The notes under the pieces: generated by a model
What the model saw: only the letters and a program-made list of their open reading frames with translations
Database searches by the model: none
What the model was told of the DNA's origin: nothing
Shown here: positions 47,870 through 56,318 of the stretch, in pieces
Layout of the letters: each line of letters opens with the position of its first letter
Numbering within the stretch: the first letter of the stretch is position 1
Assembly: GCA_963931615.1 (NCBI GenBank)
Contig: OZ007032.1
Coordinates: 1,736,001 to 1,800,000 of the forward strand
DNA length: 64,000 nt
Origin: Coprenecus sp902388455
Lineage (GTDB): Bacteria > Bacteroidota > Bacteroidia > Bacteroidales > UBA932
Reading direction: 5' to 3'
Position numbers and translations under genes: made by a program

Positions 47870-49207
47870 TTACACAAACTTCAACAATCGGTTCCATCTG
47901 ATATTCCGAGGGAAAGGTTTGTTGACATCCTTCGAGAACCATACCACGCGGGGTTTGCCGACGACGTGGTTCTCGGGGACGAAGCCCCAGTAGCGGGAGT
48001 CGAGAGAGTTGTGCCTGTTGTCACCCATCATGAAATAGTAGTCCATGGCGAAGGTGTAATGAGTGGCGGGCTGGCCGTCTATCACTATGGTACTGTCCTG
48101 AACCTCAAGGTCATGACCCTCGTAGACATCGATGATGCGGCGGTAGAGGGGAAGGTTCTCCAGGGTCAGGGCCACGCTGTCTCCCTTGGCCGGAATGTAG
48201 AGGGGACCGTAGTTGTCCCTCGTCCACTTGAAATCCTCCGTAAACGGGAAGAGCATCAGGTAGGAATCCGGGTAATCGGGAGGATAGGCGTCCACGTTGC
48301 GGCGGCACTCGGTCACATTGGCCGTTGCTGCTATCTTCTCCGCCGCCTCAGCCGTCATGGGCATCGACGGATATCCGGGAAGCGTAGCGTCGAACCATGC
48401 GTCCACGGTCTGTATTCCTGCTTCCTCGAGTATCTTGGAATTGATCTGGGTGCCGTTGGTGACTACCTTGTAGGTGTTCTGTATTCCAGGGAATGTGTCG
48501 AGGAGTTCTCCGTTGACGAAAACCTCTCCGTCACGCACCTCTAAGGTATCTCCGGCTATGGCGACACATCTCTTCACATAGTTGTCCTCCTTGTCCACGG
48601 GTCTTACTATCAGAGGACCGTAGGTCTTCTCCGTGTACTCCCGGCCATTGAACCGCACATGCGTGTAGTAGTCATCGGCTGGCAGTTTCGAAAGGACTGT
48701 ATCCCCGTGAGGGAAGTTGAATACCACGATGTCGCCGCGCTTCACGTGGCCGAAACCGGCCAGACGCCTGTAGTCGCGCTTGATGAGGTCCGAATAGGAC
48801 TTCCTGCCGAAAATCGTGTTGTGGACAAAGGGTATGGAAAGAGGTCTCTCGGGCAGCTTGGGGCCATAGGCCAACTTGCCTACAAACAAGTAGTCTCCCG
48901 TCATCAGAGTGCTCTCCATGGACGAGGAAGGTATGCGGAAAGCCTGGAGGATGAAGATGTTGAGAGGTACGACCACTATGACGGCGAAGATGATGGCATC
49001 GAGCCAGTCCAGCCATACATTGTGCTTCTCTCCCTCCTTGTAGTTCTTCTTCCAGAAAGCCCACTTCACCTTCCTGGTGATGAAGATGTCGAAAATCACC
49101 AGGAGGCCGAGGAGCCACCAGTAATTTCCGAGCCATATCACCCAGAGGAGATAGAGGACGGCCCAGACTCCGAACAGGAACCACTTATTATGCAGGAGCT
49201 CTTTCAC
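47870..49207 (-). CDS. lepB: Signal peptidase I
   Basis: This 445-residue membrane protease removes signal peptides from exported proteins. It has N-terminal membrane segments (about 8-45 and 70-92), the catalytic Ser96 in RIPSSSMESTL, and the Lys-containing box YVKRCVAIAGDTLEV. The large insert between Box D and Box E (about 230-390) and the end MMGDNRHNSLDSRYWGFVPE are typical of Bacteroidota. It starts 17 bp after rplT, so it is the last gene of the translation operon. Confidence 0.96.
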   Translation of the reverse strand: MKELLHNKWFLFGVWAVLYLLWVIWLGNYWWLLGLLVIFDIFITRKVKWAFWKKNYKEGEKHNVWLDWLDAIIFAVIVVVPLNIFILQAFRIPSSSMESTLMTGDYLFVGKLAYGPKLPERPLSIPFVHNTIFGRKSYSDLIKRDYRRLAGFGHVKRGDIVVFNFPHGDTVLSKLPADDYYTHVRFNGREYTEKTYGPLIVRPVDKEDNYVKRCVAIAGDTLEVRDGEVFVNGELLDTFPGIQNTYKVVTNGTQINSKILEEAGIQTVDAWFDATLPGYPSMPMTAEAAEKIAATANVTECRRNVDAYPPDYPDSYLMLFPFTEDFKWTRDNYGPLYIPAKGDSVALTLENLPLYRRIIDVYEGHDLEVQDSTIVIDGQPATHYTFAMDYYFMMGDNRHNSLDSRYWGFVPENHVVGKPRVVWFSKDVNKPFPRNIRWNRLLKFV

Positions 49208-49224
49208 GTGCTGCTAAGGTGTGA

Positions 49225-49572
49225 TTACTTCTTCACAGAGTTGATCACTGCCTCGAAAGCCTGAGGGTTGTTCAGGGCCAGGTCGGCAAGCACCTTACGG
49301 TTGAGACCTACGTTCTGCTTTGCGAGAGCGCCGATGAACTGGGAGTAGTTCATACCGTGCTCGCGGGCAGCGGCGTTGATACGCTGGATCCAAAGCGAAC
49401 GGAAGTTGCGTTTCTTGGCTTTACGGTCGCGGTACGCGTAACCCAAACCTTTCTCATAGGTATTCTTGGCTACGGTCCAGACGTTCTTCCTTGCGAGGAA
49501 GTTACCGCGGGTCTGTTTGAGAATTTTCTTGCGGCGGGCTCTTGAGGCCACCGAATTCACTGATCTAGGCAT
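49225..49572 (-). CDS. rplT: 50S ribosomal protein L20
   Basis: A 115-residue protein starting MPRSVNSVASRARRKKILKQTRG and ending FEAVINSVKK. L20 binds 23S rRNA early in assembly and often represses its own operon. It is in the operon infC-rpmI-rplT. Confidence 0.97.
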   Translation of the reverse strand: MPRSVNSVASRARRKKILKQTRGNFLARKNVWTVAKNTYEKGLGYAYRDRKAKKRNFRSLWIQRINAAAREHGMNYSQFIGALAKQNVGLNRKVLADLALNNPQAFEAVINSVKK

Positions 49573-49671
49573 ACTGCACTTTTTGATTTTAAGAATGTCA
49601 GCGCTCCCCCCTTACGGGAGACTTCTTCTGCTGGGACATTCAGTTAAACAATAAATTAAATGAACTTGAAC

Positions 49672-49866
49672 TTAGGCGACAATCATTTCCTTGATCCTCC
49701 TGGTGTCGCATGCATCGGCAATGACCACCTTGTTGAGGTTCCTTTTCTGCTTTGTCGTCTTCTTGGTGAGAATGTGGCTGTGGTAAGCGTGTCTTCTCTT
49801 CACTTTTCCAGTTCCGGTAAGCACGAAGCGCTTTTTGGCACCGGAGTTGGTCTTCATTTTGGGCAT
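49672..49866 (-). CDS. rpmI: 50S ribosomal protein L35
   Basis: A 64-residue basic protein with PKMKTNSGAKKRFVLTGTGKVKRRHAYHSHIL, the L35 signature. It lies between infC and rplT. Confidence 0.97.
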   Translation of the reverse strand: MPKMKTNSGAKKRFVLTGTGKVKRRHAYHSHILTKKTTKQKRNLNKVVIADACDTRRIKEMIVA

Positions 49867-49907
49867 TGTTACAAAAATTTAGTTAAATATTAAACGTTAC
49901 AAAACGG

Positions 49908-50540
49908 TTATTTCTTCTTTACAGGAGCGATCATCATTATCATCCTCTTTCCCTCCAGCTTGGGCATCTGCTCGGCCTTGCCGTACTCCTCCAGTTCGAG
50001 GGCGAAGCGCAGCAGGAGCTTCTCGCCCTGCTCGGAAAAGAGGATAGAGCGGCCGCGGAAGAACACATACGCCTTGACCTTCGAGCCTTCCTGCAGGAAG
50101 TTGATGGCGTGCTTGAGCTTGAACTGGAAGTCATGCTCATCGGTGTTCGGACCGAAGCGGATCTCCTTTATCACCACCTTGGAGGCATTGGACTTCATCT
50201 CCTTCGCCTTCTTTTTCTGCTGATAGACATACTTCTGGTAGTCTATGATCTTGCAGACAGGCGGATCCACCTTGGCGGAAATCTCCACCAGATCCAGCTC
50301 GAGGCTCTCTGCCAGCCTCTGGGCTTCCCGCAATGGATAGATACCGGGCTGCGGGATATTGTCACCCACAAGCCTTACCTTAGGCGCTGTGATCTCGTCA
50401 TTGACCCTGGGGCCATCGTCCTTCCGGCTGTCCGGCTGACGGTTGCCCTGTCCATTGTTGTTGCGGCCCTCATTGTGCTGCTGTGGTGCTGCGGGCCTGG
50501 GAGCACCCGTGTAAGGGCGCTTTTTGACTGGTGTTGCGAT
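49908..50540 (-). CDS. infC: Translation initiation factor IF-3, probable AUC start
   Basis: The conserved part begins RVNDEITAPKVRLVGDN and ends KRMIMMIAPVKKK. No ATG, GTG or TTG lies in frame before the family core; the first ATC is at 50540, 8 nt after AGGAGG, with an in-frame TAG five codons upstream. Starting there gives 210 residues with a ~47-residue Gln/Asn/Pro-rich extension. A non-standard start codon is a known feature of infC that allows IF-3 to limit its own translation. IF-3 checks start codons and keeps 30S subunits free. The gene lies 21 bp after thrS, as in many Bacteroidota. Confidence 0.88.
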   Translation of the reverse strand: MATPVKKRPYTGAPRPAAPQQHNEGRNNNGQGNRQPDSRKDDGPRVNDEITAPKVRLVGDNIPQPGIYPLREAQRLAESLELDLVEISAKVDPPVCKIIDYQKYVYQQKKKAKEMKSNASKVVIKEIRFGPNTDEHDFQFKLKHAINFLQEGSKVKAYVFFRGRSILFSEQGEKLLLRFALELEEYGKAEQMPKLEGKRMIMMIAPVKKK

Positions 50541-50548
50541 AAAGTTGT

Positions 50549-50554
50549 CCTCCT
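50549..50554 (-). promoter_or_regulatory. Shine-Dalgarno sequence of infC
   Basis: AGGAGG on the minus strand, 8 nt before the ATC at 50540 and 7 nt after the thrS stop codon. It fixes the non-standard start. Confidence 0.8.
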
Positions 50555-50561
50555 AATCTTT

Positions 50562-52496
50562 TTAGTTAATCATATTTTTTACTTCCTCGTTGACTTTCGC
50601 AGCGAACTCTTCGGGAGTCATCGAACCCTGGTCGCCCTCGCCCTGACGGCGTACGGAGACGGTTCCGTTCTCTGCCTCCTTCTCTCCGACCACCAGCAGG
50701 AAGGGGATGCGCTTGAGCTCGTTCTCCCTGATTTTCTTGCCGATAGTCTCGTTGCGTTCGTCAATCGAGGCGCGAATATCGTAATTATTAAGCAATTCGC
50801 AAACTTTTTTTGCGTAATCGTTGTATTTTTCGCTGATGGGAAGTATCACCGCCTGCTCGGGCGTGAGCCACAGAGGGAACTTGCCGCCGGTGTGCTCGAT
50901 GAGCACTGCCACGAACCTCTCCATGGAGCCGAAGGGGGCACGGTGAATCATCACGGGACGGTACTTCTTGTCGTCCGCGCCGGTATACTCCAGCTCGAAA
51001 CGCTCAGGCAGGTTGTAGTCCACCTGGATCGTACCCAGCTGCCAGCGGCGGCCGATGGCGTCCTTGACCATGAAGTCCAGCTTGGGACCGTAGAAGGCAG
51101 CCTCTCCATACTCCACGATCGTCTTCAGACCCTTCTCCTGAGCAGCCTCGATGATGGCCTGCTCGGCCTTCTCCCAGTTCTCGTCGGTACCTATATATTT
51201 ACTGCGGTCGTTCTTGTCCCGCAGGGACACCTGGGCGATGTACTCGTCGAAGTTGAGGGTCTTGAAGATATAGAGCACGATGTCTATCACCTTGCAGAAC
51301 TCCTCCTTGAGCTGGTCAGGACGGCAGTAGATATGGGCGTCGTCCTGTGTGAAGCCGCGCACGCGGGTCAGGCCGTGCAGCTCTCCGCTCTGCTCGTAGC
51401 GGTACACCGTACCGAACTCGGCCAGACGGATAGGCAGGTCCTTATACGAATGGGGCTTGCTGCGGTATATCTCACAGTGGTGAGGGCAGTTCATGGGCTT
51501 CAGCAGAAATTCCTCGCCCTCCTGGGGAGTTGTGATGGGGCGGAAGGAGTCAGCTCCGTACTTGGCATAGTGACCGGATGTCACGTAGAGCTCCTTCTGG
51601 CCGATGTGGGGAGTGATTACGGGCAGATAGCCGTACTCCTTCTGAACCTTGCGCAGGAACTGTTCCAGACGCTCGCGGAGGGCGGCACCCTTGGGCAGCC
51701 ACAGGGGCAGACCGGCTCCGACTCTCGGGGAGAATGTGAAAAGCTCCAGCTCCTTGCCGATCTTGCGGTGATCCCTCTTCTTGGCCTCCTCCATCAGGGC
51801 AATGTACTCGTCGAGCAGCTTCTTCTGGGGAAAAGTAATGCCGTAGATACGGGTGAGCATCTTGTTGTGCTCGTCTCCCCTCCAGTATGCTCCGGCTATG
51901 GAGGTCAGCTTGACGGCCTTGATGACAGAGGTATCCCTCAGATGGGGTCCGCGGCACAGGTCGGTGAAGCTGCCGTTGGTGTAGAAGGTGATGGTACCGT
52001 CCTCGAGACCTCCGATGAGGTCGCACTTGTACTCGTCGCCTTTCTTGGTATAGGTGTCCATGGCCTCGGCCTTGGATACTTCCTTGCGTACGAAATGCTG
52101 TTTCTGGCGGGCCAGCTCTATCATCTTGTCCTCGATCTTCTTGAGGTCCGAGTCGGTGATGGTCCTGTCTCCCAGATCCACGTCATAGTAGAATCCGTTC
52201 TCGATCGAGGGACCGATACCGAACTTGATGCCGGGATAGAGCAGCTCCAGGGCCTCGGCCATCAGGTGGGATGACGAGTGCCAGAACGTGGACTTGGCCT
52301 CCTGGTCCTCCCATTTGTGCAGCTTGAGCTCTCCGCTCTCGTTCAGGGGAAGCTCAAGGTCTATTACCTTTCCGTTGAATGATGCTGCAAGTACCTCACT
52401 TGCAAGGCGCGGAGAGATCTGCTCCGCAATCTGATAAGGGGTGATGCCCTTCTCGTAGCTTCTGACACTGCCGTCAGGAAATCTGATATCTATCAT
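50562..52496 (-). CDS. thrS: Threonyl-tRNA synthetase
   Basis: This 644-residue enzyme has a TGS domain (residues 1-62), an editing domain (HSSSHLMAEALELLYPGIKFGIGPSIENGFYYD, then RGPHL), the class II catalytic core (MNCPHHCEIY, RVRGFTQDDAHIYC) and an anticodon-binding domain. It charges tRNA-Thr. The ATG at 52496 (MIDIRFPDGS) fits the family; a longer in-frame start would cross the promoter at 52538-52554. First gene of the thrS-infC-rpmI-rplT-lepB operon. Confidence 0.97.
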   Translation of the reverse strand: MIDIRFPDGSVRSYEKGITPYQIAEQISPRLASEVLAASFNGKVIDLELPLNESGELKLHKWEDQEAKSTFWHSSSHLMAEALELLYPGIKFGIGPSIENGFYYDVDLGDRTITDSDLKKIEDKMIELARQKQHFVRKEVSKAEAMDTYTKKGDEYKCDLIGGLEDGTITFYTNGSFTDLCRGPHLRDTSVIKAVKLTSIAGAYWRGDEHNKMLTRIYGITFPQKKLLDEYIALMEEAKKRDHRKIGKELELFTFSPRVGAGLPLWLPKGAALRERLEQFLRKVQKEYGYLPVITPHIGQKELYVTSGHYAKYGADSFRPITTPQEGEEFLLKPMNCPHHCEIYRSKPHSYKDLPIRLAEFGTVYRYEQSGELHGLTRVRGFTQDDAHIYCRPDQLKEEFCKVIDIVLYIFKTLNFDEYIAQVSLRDKNDRSKYIGTDENWEKAEQAIIEAAQEKGLKTIVEYGEAAFYGPKLDFMVKDAIGRRWQLGTIQVDYNLPERFELEYTGADDKKYRPVMIHRAPFGSMERFVAVLIEHTGGKFPLWLTPEQAVILPISEKYNDYAKKVCELLNNYDIRASIDERNETIGKKIRENELKRIPFLLVVGEKEAENGTVSVRRQGEGDQGSMTPEEFAAKVNEEVKNMIN

Positions 52497-52537
52497 AATA
52501 GGATAAATTTTCGGTTCCTTGTTGTTTTTCCAAACTG

Positions 52538-52554
52538 CAAAATTACTAAATTTG
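52538..52554. promoter_or_regulatory. Back-to-back divergent -7 boxes (thrS / DUF4199 gene)
   Basis: CAAAATTA at 52538-52545 is TAATTTTG on the minus strand (41 bp before thrS); TAAATTTG at 52547-52554 faces the DUF4199 gene (24 bp before its ATG). One base separates them, as at 27128-27144. Confidence 0.72.
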
Positions 52555-52578
52555 CAGTCAAATCCAACATTTTCCACA

Positions 52579-53121
52579 ATGAACTACAAACTTAACTGGT
52601 CCGAAGCCGCAAAATACGGTCTGATACTCGCAAGCGTCTCCGTAATAATCAATCTGGTCACAAGTCTGTTCCAGCTCCCCGGCTTCCTCAACATCATTCT
52701 CAGCGCCGTAAAACTCTGCGCATCCGTCTATATCGTATACTACGCCATGAGGCGGAACGCCGACTCCTGGGACTACGTCAGCTACGGCCAGTCCTTCGGT
52801 TACGGTATGGCCGTATGCACCCTTTCCGCAGTAGTCTGCACCCTGTTCGTACTGCTGACATACACTGTATTCATTCCTGGCGCACTCACAGAACTGCTCG
52901 ACCAGATGTTCGCCAGCTATGAGGCGATGGGAATAGCCGGCATACTGGATTACGACGCACTGGCCCGGTCCATGCCCGCCATTCTGGCCATATCGCAGTT
53001 CATAGGGTGCGTAATATGCGGCCTCATCGTATCCGCTATCCTGGCTGCCATGGCCAAGAAAGCCGATGCCGACCCTTTCGGGAACAACGGCCGGCACTCA
53101 TCCGACACTACAGAAGAATAA
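52579..53121 (+). CDS. DUF4199 membrane protein
   Basis: This 180-residue protein has four membrane segments (about 12-30, 36-56, 72-98, 132-157), with the DUF4199 pattern YVSYGQSFGYGMAVCTLSAV. The function is unknown. In Bacteroidota it is commonly followed by a GT2 glycosyltransferase, as here (6 bp later), so the two may act together in envelope glycolipid synthesis. The ATG at 52579 is used because the -7 box lies inside any longer form. Confidence 0.9.
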   Translation: MNYKLNWSEAAKYGLILASVSVIINLVTSLFQLPGFLNIILSAVKLCASVYIVYYAMRRNADSWDYVSYGQSFGYGMAVCTLSAVVCTLFVLLTYTVFIPGALTELLDQMFASYEAMGIAGILDYDALARSMPAILAISQFIGCVICGLIVSAILAAMAKKADADPFGNNGRHSSDTTEE

Positions 53122-53127
53122 CAGCCT

Positions 53128-54090
53128 ATGGACCTTTCGATAGTAATCTCCCTGTACAATGAGAATGAGTCCCTCAGGGAACTGACAGAATGGATCGACA
53201 GAGCCATCGCCCAGTCCCCCATTGCAGGCATCGAATATGAGATTCTGATGATAGACGACGGCAGTGACGACGGCTCATGGGATACAATCAAAGAGCTCTC
53301 CGATGTCAATCCACACATCCGTGCCTACAGCTTCCGCCGCAACTACGGCAAGTCCGCCGCTCTCCAGACCGGTTTCCGCGAAGCCGCCGGAGATGTGGTC
53401 ATCACCATGGACGCAGACCTGCAGGACAGCCCTGACGAGATACCGGAGCTCTACCGCATGATCCGTGAAGACGGCTACGACCTCGTCTCCGGCTGGAAGA
53501 AGGTCCGTCACGACAACACGTTTACCAAAAACATCCCTTCGAAGATATACAATTTCACCGCCCGCAAGGTCACCGGCCTCAAGCTTCACGACATGAACTG
53601 CGGCCTTAAGGCCTACCGCGGCGAAGTGGTGAAGGAAATCGAGGTCTACGGCGACATGCACCGCTACATCCCCTACATCGCCAAGAATGCAGGATTTACA
53701 AAAATCGGCGAGAAAGTGGTCGTTCACCGCAAACGCAAGTACGGGAAGAGCAAGTTCGGCATGAGCCGCTTCTTCAACGGCTTCCTCGACCTGATGACGA
53801 TATGGTTCCTCTCCGGCTTCGGCAAGAAGCCCATGCACATCTTCGGAGTCTGGGGCATAATCTCATTCCTCATCGGATTCGTCATCGCCCTCTGGCTCAT
53901 CATCGACAAGGTCGTCTCCCAGGTAGGCGGACTGCGCTTCCGTCCTGTTACCGACCAGCCTCTCTTCTACCTTGCCCTCGTAGCCATCCTCGTCGGTTTC
54001 ATGCTCTTTCTCACCGGCTTCCTCGGGGAGCTGGTTTCAAGAAACAGTGCCACACGCAACGAATACAAAATCAAGGACACGATAGAATAA
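53128..54090 (+). CDS. GT2 family glycosyltransferase (DPM/GtrB type)
   Basis: This 320-residue protein has an N-terminal GT2 domain with DDGSDDGSWDTI and MDADLQDSPDEIPELY (metal- and nucleotide-binding), and two C-terminal membrane helices (about 238-262 and 275-300). It resembles polyprenyl-phosphate mannosyl/glucosyl transferases (dolichyl-phosphate-mannose synthase type), which load a sugar on undecaprenyl phosphate at the inner membrane. It follows the DUF4199 gene by 6 bp. Confidence 0.93.
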   Translation: MDLSIVISLYNENESLRELTEWIDRAIAQSPIAGIEYEILMIDDGSDDGSWDTIKELSDVNPHIRAYSFRRNYGKSAALQTGFREAAGDVVITMDADLQDSPDEIPELYRMIREDGYDLVSGWKKVRHDNTFTKNIPSKIYNFTARKVTGLKLHDMNCGLKAYRGEVVKEIEVYGDMHRYIPYIAKNAGFTKIGEKVVVHRKRKYGKSKFGMSRFFNGFLDLMTIWFLSGFGKKPMHIFGVWGIISFLIGFVIALWLIIDKVVSQVGGLRFRPVTDQPLFYLALVAILVGFMLFLTGFLGELVSRNSATRNEYKIKDTIE

Positions 54091-54702
54091 AATAGGAATT
54101 AGCTATCCGCAAAATGAACTCGTGGCACGGGGCGATTCTCTAATCGCCTGAAGACAACCACATTACGAAACCAGCATGTGCTTTCATCGCATTTAAAAAG
54201 GCATTGAAAGCATATGCCTGTTTGATAACATTTTGTTAATCAAAACGTTACGTAAAACATGCGTGCCATCGATTCCAGTCTGCCGCCACAAAGACACAAA
54301 TCCCAGACCACCAGCGGAGAGGGCAGCGGATTTCTTTGCGCATCAGGAATTCATATTCGCGCAAGCCACTGAAATGGGGTCAGTAGATTTTCAGTGGGTA
54401 TGCATACTGTTAGTGTAAAATTACGGACACTATAGGAAAGGCCTATTGATTTCCAGCGGGTCAGACTTTAGGAGGCCAACAAAGTGTGCTTATAGAAATA
54501 CCTGATAATCAGATACTCTGAAAAAAGACACATGCTGGACTTGTGAAGATATGGGGCTGAATGGCCGTTTGGCGGCGATATCTGCCGGGTCCGGCAAATT
54601 GTTGAAACGTATGTCTTTGATAATAAATGAGATAAATTTTGGTGACATGTTGGACATTGCAAAGTGGCTGCGTCTGAGACGAGCTCTCCTCACGACCGTA
54701 TG
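54091..54702. other. Intergenic region before the 105-bp array
   Basis: No gene or tRNA seen. A 7-bp stem with a CTCT loop (GGCGATT with AATCGCC, 54131-54148) follows the glycosyltransferase by 40 bp but has no T run. The rest looks unconstrained, with many short near-palindromes and no open frame of note. Confidence 0.6.
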
Positions 54703-55380
54703 CCACAACGGCACCGAATCGCGGAAAACGCTGCCGTTGTGGAAACCTGCCTGACCGTTAAGCCGCCTTGGAACACCGTGAAGACGGGGGTGACAGGGAA
54801 ACGTACGACCACAACGGCACCGAATCGCGGGAAACGCTGCCGTTGTGGAAACCTGCCTGACCGTTAAGCCGCCTTGGAACACCGTGAAGACGGGGTGACA
54901 GGGAAACGTACGACCACAACGGCACCGAATCGCGGAAAACGCTGCCGTTGTGGAATCCCGCCTGACCGTGAAGCCGCCTTGGAATACCGTGAGGACGGGG
55001 TGATAGGAAAACGTACGACCACAACGGCACCGAATCGCGGAAAACGCTGCCGTTGTGGAATCCCGCCTGACCGTGAAGACGCCTTGGAATACCGTGAGGA
55101 CGGGGTGACAGGAAAACGTACGACCACAACGGCACCGAATCGCGGAAAACGCTGCCGTTGTGGAATCCCGCCTGACCGTGAAGACGCCTTGGAATACCGT
55201 GAGGACGGGGTGACAGGAAAACGTACGACCACACCGGCACTGAATCGCGGGAAACGCTGCCGTTGTGGAATCCCGCCTGACCGTAAAACCGCCTTGGAAC
55301 ACCGTGAAGACGGGGTGACAGGAAAACGTACGACCGCAACGGCACCGAATCGCGGGAAACGCTGCCGGTATGGGACGGTT
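54703..55380. repeat. Tandem array of a 105-bp repeat, seven copies, hairpin core
   Basis: CCACAACGG-type starts occur at 54703, 54809, 54914, 55019, 55124, 55229 and 55334: one 106-bp and five 105-bp steps. Each unit has an 11-bp stem CCACAACGGCA with TGCCGTTGTGG around an 18-nt loop CCGAATCGCGGAAAACGC, and a ~65-bp linker. Copy 6 has one stem mismatch and copy 7 is degenerate at its end. Because 105 is a multiple of three and the unit lacks stops, long repetitive open frames appear on both strands; these are not genes. Confidence 0.93.
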
Positions 55381-55393
55381 ACTATAAGTTAGT

Positions 55394-55409
55394 TACAATA
55401 CGTATTGTA
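55394..55409. repeat. 16-bp perfect palindrome after the 105-bp array
   Basis: TACAATACGTATTGTA, 14 bp beyond the last repeat copy. It has no neighbouring gene to regulate. Confidence 0.6.
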
Positions 55410-55646
55410 TGTTCCACGAGTGATGTTCTGGTTTCAGAAGCTGCAATCAGGCATCCGGATATGCGGTCAGCTTACAACCGTTTGCAGAGAGACTCTTTGT
55501 TTTTCAGGTCTGAAAGAGTGCCCTTCTTTTTCAAATATCAGTATAACAGCAAGTTGCAAACAACAATGCGCTTCCGCCTATGCTGTTTCCGGGCGATATC
55601 CGCCCCTTGGCATTATCCATGTCCCGACTCGGTCTTCAGTCCCTAT

Positions 55647-55750
55647 CCGTTCCAGACTCCTGTGGTAAGATTAGTCCCCATCCGCTCCAGACTCCTGCGG
55701 TAAGGCTAGTTCCCATCCGTTCCAAACTCCTGCGCTAAGATTCGGCTCAT
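55647..55750. repeat. 35-bp tandem repeat, three copies
   Basis: CCG(T/C)TCCA(G/A)ACTCCTG starts at 55647, 55682 and 55717, an exact 35-bp period; copies are about 80-90% alike. It is preceded by ~260 bp (55381-55646) with no gene. Confidence 0.85.
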
Positions 55751-55761
55751 GACCGGTAGCC

Positions 55762-55905
55762 GGCATGTCAACCGTACAACGCCATGTAACCCGTGCAACG
55801 CCATGCGACCCGTGCAACGCCATGCAACCCGTGCAACGCCATGACACCGGTACAACGCAATGACACCGGTGCAACGCCATGCAACCTGCGTAACGCCATG
55901 CCCGA
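55762..55905. repeat. 19-bp tandem repeat, about eight copies
   Basis: The unit ACGCCATGCAACCCGTGCA recurs with GCCATG (or a variant) at 55781, 55800, 55819, 55838, 55857, 55876 and 55895, plus a diverged copy at 55762. The period is exactly 19 bp. Copies differ at a few positions (GTGCA, GTACA, CACCGG). Confidence 0.9.
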
Positions 55906-56011
55906 GACTATTGATGCAAAAACAGGCTGGCATTGCAGGTCCTGACGGCGGTACCCAGACAAGCCGGTCGGCACAGTCTGGGCCGCAGTGGCATACCGCC
56001 CGCAGCAAATC

Positions 56012-56117
56012 CCAGTGGTACCTGCAAGTACCTTTTCTGATTAATCCAGCGGTATCGACAAATACCTTTTCTTATTCAGAATCACGACCTGGATGATTCA
56101 GAATCACGACATGGATG
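56012..56117. repeat. Short tandem duplications of 34 bp and 22 bp
   Basis: A 34-bp unit (CCAGTGGTACC...TACCTTTTCT) is present twice (56012 and 56046) with several differences; directly after, ATTCAGAATCACGAC(C/A)TGGATG is repeated at 56074 and 56096. The region 56118-56199 has no recognisable feature. Confidence 0.75.
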
Positions 56118-56199
56118 CATCCCCCACTGAAAATAGACTGAACCGAAGTTTGCTGGGGAAAGCTCGTTGGAGTAAGTTTGCGGAGAATCATTAAAACTA

Positions 56200-56250
56200 C
56201 ATGCTCCAAGGCCCTGTCTCCTTTTTCGGGAGTTAAAGTCTTGGAGCATG
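56200..56250. terminator. Bidirectional hairpin terminator beyond the bactofilin gene
   Basis: A perfect 11-bp stem, CATGCTCCAAG with CTTGGAGCATG, has an inner CTCC/GGAG pairing; T-rich runs follow on both strands. It lies 69 bp beyond the bactofilin stop and could end that operon. Confidence 0.75.
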
Positions 56251-56318
56251 AATGTTTTTATTTCTTACGCAAGCAGCTGATATAATCGGCTGGTTTCGTA
56301 AATGGCTAAACAATCAAC

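Noticed and set aside
50109..52274. A 721-residue open frame opposite thrS and infC
   Set aside because: A shadow of the strongly coding thrS; the hydrophobic Leu/Val-rich translation is typical of antisense frames.
54131..54148. Terminator after the glycosyltransferase
   Set aside because: The 7-bp stem has no following T run; I note it only as a short hairpin.
54703..55380. Integron attC array
   Set aside because: The stem-loops look similar in size, but the RYYYAAC/GTTRRRY core bases do not fit, there are no cassette genes, and no integrase is in the window.
54490..55392. Long repetitive open frames on both strands (up to about 270 residues)
   Set aside because: They arise because the 105-bp repeat is a multiple of three and lacks stop codons in several frames; frames on both strands overlap and none matches a protein family.
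55762..55905. CRISPR-like array
   Set aside because: The 19-bp units abut directly with no spacers, and no cas gene is nearby.
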